Position numbers and translations under genes: made by a program. A DNA stretch of 18,256 bases from Avisuccinivibrio sp964424565 (GTDB taxonomy: Bacteria; Pseudomonadota; Gammaproteobacteria; Enterobacterales; Succinivibrionaceae), in contig CAYRIZ010000043.1 of NCBI GenBank assembly GCA_964424565.1, positions 1 to 18,256 of the forward strand, in the 5' to 3' direction. The notes below the pieces were generated by a model that saw nothing but the letters and a program-made list of their open reading frames with translations, was not told where the DNA came from and searched no databases. This document shows, one piece after another, positions 13,620 through 18,256 of this stretch (position 1 is its first letter; each line of letters opens with the position of its first letter).

Positions 13620-16600
13620 TTAGAAGCTGTAGCGTCCGCCCATAGACACCGTATAGGTTTCGTTAAACGAAGCGCCCATGACTTTCTCCGCCTCTATAAA
13701 CAGGTAGGCGTTTTTGGTCGGAGCCAGACTCAGACCGACACCCACGTCATACCAGGTATCATCATTGTGATAGGTATAGGACAGTGAACCGCTTTCGTCG
13801 GCAGCTCTGATATCCTGATCACCCAGCCACTCATGCATGACATCGGCACGCAGATAAGCAGTTACCGGTGAACCTGACACCTCAAAGTCGCGGCCCAGTC
13901 TTACACCGGCACGGCCAATCAGGCTGTTGACATCATCAAGATTGACTTTGATGCCACTGGAGGTGGTGTAATCATCATCAGTCATGTAGGAGTACTGCAG
14001 CTGTACCTGCGGCTCAACAAACCAACCCTCACTGTTTGCGAACTTCCAGCCGAACTCACCGGACAGAGACAGCACATCACTGCTGAAATCTCCGCTGTCA
14101 GTAAAGCCGGTACCGGATTCGATGACATTATAGTTAGTCTTCAGATGGTCGTACTTGAAGACGAAATCAGCATAAGGACCGTCATTGCCTATATAGGTGG
14201 CATACAGCCAGGCACCAAAGCGATTGGAATTGCCGTCACCGTCAATGCCGCGGAAGTCATGACTGCTGTGCATGTAGTCCAGCGCAGCACCCACGTGCCA
14301 GTCACCGCTGCTGACTGCCAGCTTATGGTCATAACCCACATTGATCATGATGTTTTCGGAACGGAACTGACCGGTCTTGCCTATGGAATCGTGTCTCAGA
14401 CGTACCCAGACACCATCCTCCGCATTGGGATCAACAAAGCGGGCTTCACCCATGCGCTTGTTCAGGGTATCAAGGTAAATACCGCTGAAGTAGTGCGCTC
14501 TGGCTGAGTAAAGCGCTGCCTTACCGAACTCACCCAGGCTTGGAGTGCCGGCAGGGTCAGTGGAGGTAGTTTCTTCCTCAGTAGTCTCTTCCTCAGTAGG
14601 AGTTTCTTCCTCAGTAGGAGTTTCTTCTTCAGTAGGAGTCTCTTCCTCAGTAGGAGTTTCTTCCTCAGTAGGAGTTTCTTCCTCAGTAGGAGTTTCTTCC
14701 TCAGTAGGAGTTTNNNNNNNNNNNNNNNNNNNNNNNNNNNNNNNNNNNNNNNNNNNNNNNNNNNNNNNNNNNNNNNNNNNNNNNNNNNNNNNNNNNNNNN
14801 NNNNNNNNNNNNNCTTCTTCAGTAGGAGTTTCTTCTTCAGTAGGAGTTTCTTCTTCAGTAGGAGTTTCTTCATCGGAAGCAGTGGAAGTTACAATGACCC
14901 AGTTAGTGTCTCCATCTGTGAAGATTTCATCAAGTGAATCCTGACCGGGCTTGTGGTCACCTTCATTGTAGTCATCGTTTTCTTCATCATCAGAGGTGTA
15001 CATCCTGCTTTCAACTGTATATTGAATATCGTACAGATGACCTCTGGTCCAGACCTCAAAATAAGCCTGGGAATCCGAACCTACGGTGGCAAAACGCAGA
15101 TTATCTGTGGTGCCGTTGTTGGTTATATCAGCATTAGTCAGGACGGTATCTGTAAATACCACATAATTGCCAGTAGCAGTATTGAAGTAGAGCATGTCGC
15201 TGTTGGCGCGATCGCCGTCAAGATGCATCAGGAACTGAGCATCTCCGTAAATGGCATCTGCATACAGATAATACCCTGAAGTATGATTATCCAGGTCGCC
15301 GAAATAAGGCAGCTCAATCACCGGCACTGAAGTCAGATATCCCAGATCTGAGCTGTAGAGCTCATTCAGGTCCAGGTAACCATCTTCGTCGTTGCGTTCC
15401 AGGAGATCCTGGACGGTAGTGATGGTGGTGACTACACTCGAATCCGTCATCTTCCAGTAGGAATTGGTCCCCATGGTAAGCTCAGCAGTACCTGCAGCAG
15501 TGTTGGCAGCAAACAGATAATTGTTGATACTGCCTGTCAGGACACCGCCCTCGCCCAGGTTCACCCTGGCCGTACCTTGGTTGGAGGCCTTGATATCTCC
15601 AGTTACCTCAAGCCTGCCGGTGGCATCTGCAGAAAGATCGACAGCAAGCACGCCGTAGTCAGCCGCTATCAAATCGCCGGTAATGTACGAATCTCCGTTA
15701 TAGCTGATGGTCACGCCGGCGGCATCATCACTTTCTGCAGCAGGTCCCACAGCCTGTACAGCCACATCAGGGCTTTCGATGGCAACTACACCAGTGATGG
15801 AGATTTGACCTTTATCGGAGGCATAAACTGCCACGGCGCGGGCATTCTCATCAGTTGTAACACTGATAGTGATCTGACCGCCGGATACAGTGATCCTGCC
15901 GTTTTCAGCTGCATACAAGGCACTGGCAACCAAATTCTTCGGATCACCAAAAGTTGCTGATGATGAGAAAGTATTGGAATAATTGCCTGTAATATCGATG
16001 GAGCCTGAACCTGTTGCAGTGGTAAGGCCGGCAATAGTGTTGCTGAATGCTGCTTTAAGCGTGACAGCGGCATTCTCGGCTTTGATGCTTGTTCCTGCAC
16101 CATCATCTGCAGTAATGGCGTTACTTCCAGTGGAAGCATTCAGGGAAACTGTTGTACCTGCTCCTGCAGCATTAATTCCAGTGCTGCCTGCGGTAATAAT
16201 GTTAGTGTTGCCTGCATTAAGCTTGACTGTGGTGCCGGTGCCGGTGGCATTAATGCCGATATCAGTAGTGGCAATCTCATTTACGCTGTTGTTTTTCGCA
16301 TTAAGCGAAACAGTCGCGCCTCCGGCAGCATCAATGCCGATCTTTGCTGTACTTTCTCTAATGTAATTGCCGCCTCCAGCAGTTAAAGATACCTCTGCAC
16401 CTTCATCCGCCTTAATACCTGTATTAGCAGCGTAAATTTCATTGCTGTGTTCTGCTTCAAGCGTGACTTCAGTCGAGTTTCCATCATCGTCACTTCCGGC
16501 AGCAGAAATACCAATATCTGCTGTAATGGTATTGCTGGCGTTGTCTTCACCATTCGCTTCTGTATACAAGGTTACATTAGCACCGTCAGTTGCCTTAATA

Positions 16601-18256
16601 CCTGTTGTATCTCCGTCACCATTTGCCGCAATAGTGTTGTTGCCATTGGAAGTCTTCAGAGAAACACTTCCACCTGCAGCAGCGATGGCAGTCTCACCTG
16701 CAGTAACCTGGTTGGATCCACCGTCTGTAGTCAGCTCAACTGTGCCGTTGGTGGATTGAATTCCAGTAGTACCAGCCTCAATCGTATTGCTGCCTGCAGT
16801 TAAAGATACCTTTGCCTCGTTATTCGCCTCAATGCCGGTCTCAGCAGCTTGAATTAAATTGTAATTTGCTTCAAGCGTGACATCAGTCGAGTTTCCGGCA
16901 GCAGCAATACCTGTATTTGCTTTAATGTTATTGGTGTTATCTGCATCTAAATGCACATAGGCACCTTCAGTTGCATTAATGCCGGTGGAAGTTTCATCAA
17001 TAGTGTTGTTGACTGCAGTTAATTTGACATGAGTGGCCTGCCCCTCGGAGGAGCCGGTGGCATTAATACCGGTATCAGTATTGTAAATATGATTGGTGTC
17101 GCTTGCCTGAAGCAAAACACCCGCACCTCCGGCAGCATTAATACCGTACTGTATTGTATCTGCTACTTCTGTACCGTCTTCATCAGTAGTCGTCTGTGCT
17201 GTGATGATATTGCTGTCTGCCTTTAAATGTACCTCTGCTCCGTTATCCGCCGAAATGCCGGTATTAGTAGCTTTAATGTCATTGTTGTGGGCTGCTTCAA
17301 GCGAAACTTTAGTCAAGGTTCCGTCAGCATTAATGCCGATATCTGCTGTAATGGTATTGCCGCCGCCGTCTCCTGTTCCTTCATCTTCATTTTCATCAGC
17401 TACAGCTGTAGACAAGGTTACATTCGCACCGTCAGCTGCCTTAATGCCCGTTGTAGCAGTCCCTTTATCATTTGTAACAGTAATAGCGTTGTTGCCGTTG
17501 CCATTGATGGATGTCAGGGAAACTGTTGTACCTGAACCTGAAGCATCGATACCGGTCACGCCTGCAGTAACGCTGTTGTTTCCACTGGTTGCAGTCAGGG
17601 AAACTGATCCACTATTGGTGGATTCAATTCCAGTAGTACCAGCCTCAATCGTATTGCTGCCTGCGCTGTGTGTAACAGTGGCGCCATCAGCGAAAATGCC
17701 GATATTTTTTGCTTTAATATAATTTAATAATGTTGCAGTTAAAGAGACAGTTGCATTTTCGTCAGCATAGATACCAATGTCGTCTGCAGTAACCTCATTA
17801 CTGCCTGATGCTGTATATGTCTGAGTGGAGCCTGATTCGGCCTTGATAGCAGTAGTGGAGGCGACACTGCTGTATGTTTTCGACCCTAACTCAGTAGTAG
17901 TGCCAGTATCCAGCGAATAAGAGTAGCTGCCATCATTATTTAATGTTTCGTCTAACTCAACAAGAGTTACTGAATTGCCGGGCCGTGAATCACCAGCTGT
18001 TGCAGTACCTATGACATTATCGCCGTTTGTGGCAGTTACTGTAACTGCAGCGCCATTGGCTGTGTTGACCGCAGTGTCACCGTAAATATAATTTTCGCCG
18101 CCTTCGATGGTAACAGTGACTTTATTTTCGAAATCAGCTGATACTCCCGATGCCAACACACCAGAACCACTAGAGGTAATAAAGTTTTCGCCATTGTTAC
18201 CGGCTTCAATAGTTATGTTGGCACCGTAATTTTCATATTTTGCTATGTCGTCATAT
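13620..18256 (-). CDS. Large type V autotransporter adhesin-like protein, 5' end beyond the window
   Basis: Partial gene: the frame is open to the right edge, so signal peptide and start are missing. In protein order: a beta-helix passenger (18256 to about 15420) of repeated units like TGIxAxxGAxVxLxAxxxNxIxA, rich in Asn, Thr, Gly and Ala. Next is a segment resembling the pertactin/autochaperone region (about 15420-14900; SDMLYFNTATGNYVVF). Then comes a TPTEEE-repeat linker holding a 100-N gap. After it lies a pore helix (LGEFGKAALYSARAHYFSGI) and a roughly 300-residue barrel with alternating hydrophobic strands, ending GGRYSF with the terminal Phe expected for outer-membrane insertion. The halves on each side of the gap read in different frames only because 100 is not a multiple of 3; removing the gap joins them. 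The role is probably surface adhesion; the ligand is unknown. No catalytic motif is seen in the visible passenger. Confidence 0.9.
14591..14870. repeat. 18-bp tandem repeat encoding the TPTEEE linker, interrupted by the gap
   Basis: On the plus strand the unit contains AGTAGGAGTTTCTTCCTC with C/T variants. Copies start at 14595, 14613, 14631, 14649, 14667, 14685 and 14703, then 14821, 14839 and 14857 after the gap. At least ten copies are visible. On the coding strand each adds Thr-Pro-Thr-Glu-Glu-Glu. Because 18 is divisible by 3, copy-number change alters linker length without breaking the frame. Confidence 0.95.
14714..14813. other. Assembly gap of exactly 100 N inside the tandem repeat
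   Basis: One hundred unknown bases. The 11 bases of a repeat unit left of the gap (14703-14713) and the 7 bases to its right (14814-14820) add up to one complete 18-bp unit. The true missing length should therefore be a multiple of 18, and 100 is a placeholder. Confidence 0.97.
16443..17664. repeat. Segmental duplication within the autotransporter passenger coding region
   Basis: Two diverged copies, roughly 16443-16797 and 17271-17664. At their right ends 16750-16797 and 17617-17664 match over 48 bases with one difference (offset 867). At their left ends ATATCTGCTGTAATGGTATTGC-type stretches recur at 16514 and 17339 (offset 825). An intermediate block recurs at 16570 and 17416 (offset 846). 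All offsets are multiples of 3. A further related block recurs at 16454 and 16868 (offset 414). Encoded proteins share SNTIEAGTTGI, TGIKAxDGANVTL and NTITADIGI stretches. Confidence 0.85.

Noticed and set aside
13620..14713. Autotransporter split into two separate genes or a frameshifted pseudogene
   Set aside because: The apparent frame change is produced by the arbitrary 100-N gap. Both sides encode the same TPTEEE repeat and join in frame if the gap is any multiple of 18.
14591..14870. CRISPR-like array
   Set aside because: The 18-bp units are contiguous with no spacers, lie within a coding frame and encode a regular hexapeptide.
15983..17722. Several open frames of 100-173 codons on the plus strand opposite the passenger
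   Set aside because: They follow the repeat pattern of the minus-strand gene, share Val/Ser/Pro/Ala-rich composition and have no ribosome sites. They are shadows of the beta-helix repeats.

Overview
The window looks like a contig piece from a GC-rich gammaproteobacterium. The best evidence is the gene run def-fmt-rsmB-trkA-trkH, whose members are full length and colinear with their gammaproteobacterial counterparts. A host-associated member of Aeromonadales/Succinivibrionaceae is only a guess; nothing in the window fixes the genus. All calls come from reading motifs by eye; no database search was run.

Layout. (1) 124-5917, plus strand: a tight operon of peptide deformylase, Met-tRNA formyltransferase, 16S rRNA m5C967 methyltransferase, TrkA and TrkH, with gaps or overlaps of only a few bases. 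It joins start-codon (formyl-Met) processing and ribosome maturation to potassium uptake. (2) 5945-6448, minus: an exported single-domain cupin, convergent with trkH and divergent from (3) 6656-7642, plus: a COG3440-type HNH nuclease whose first HNH histidine is Asn. (4) 7726-8373, plus: an NmrA/YwnB-like NAD(P)-binding protein. (5) 8434-8985, minus: an exported Pro-rich protein with a C-terminal YgiW/YdeI-type OB fold. (6) 9312-10667, plus: a serine hydroxymethyltransferase homologue that has lost the PLP lysine and other active-site residues. An intrinsic terminator follows it. (7) 10777-12676, plus: DusA-type tRNA-dihydrouridine synthase and an aldo/keto reductase. (8) 12684-13265, minus: a dCMP deaminase-like zinc enzyme with a Cys/Gly-rich tail. 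(9) 13620 to the right edge, minus: the 3' part of a very large type V autotransporter. It has a repetitive beta-helix passenger, an (18 bp)n Thr-Pro-Glu linker that contains a 100-N assembly gap, and a C-terminal beta-barrel.

No rRNA, tRNA, CRISPR array, insertion sequence or phage module was seen. The points most worth following up are the lysine-less SHMT paralogue, the HNH protein with Asn in place of its catalytic His, the altered dinucleotide-binding loops of TrkA, and the segmentally duplicated autotransporter. For the autotransporter, repeat phase shows that the N run is a placeholder and that the two halves are one reading frame.
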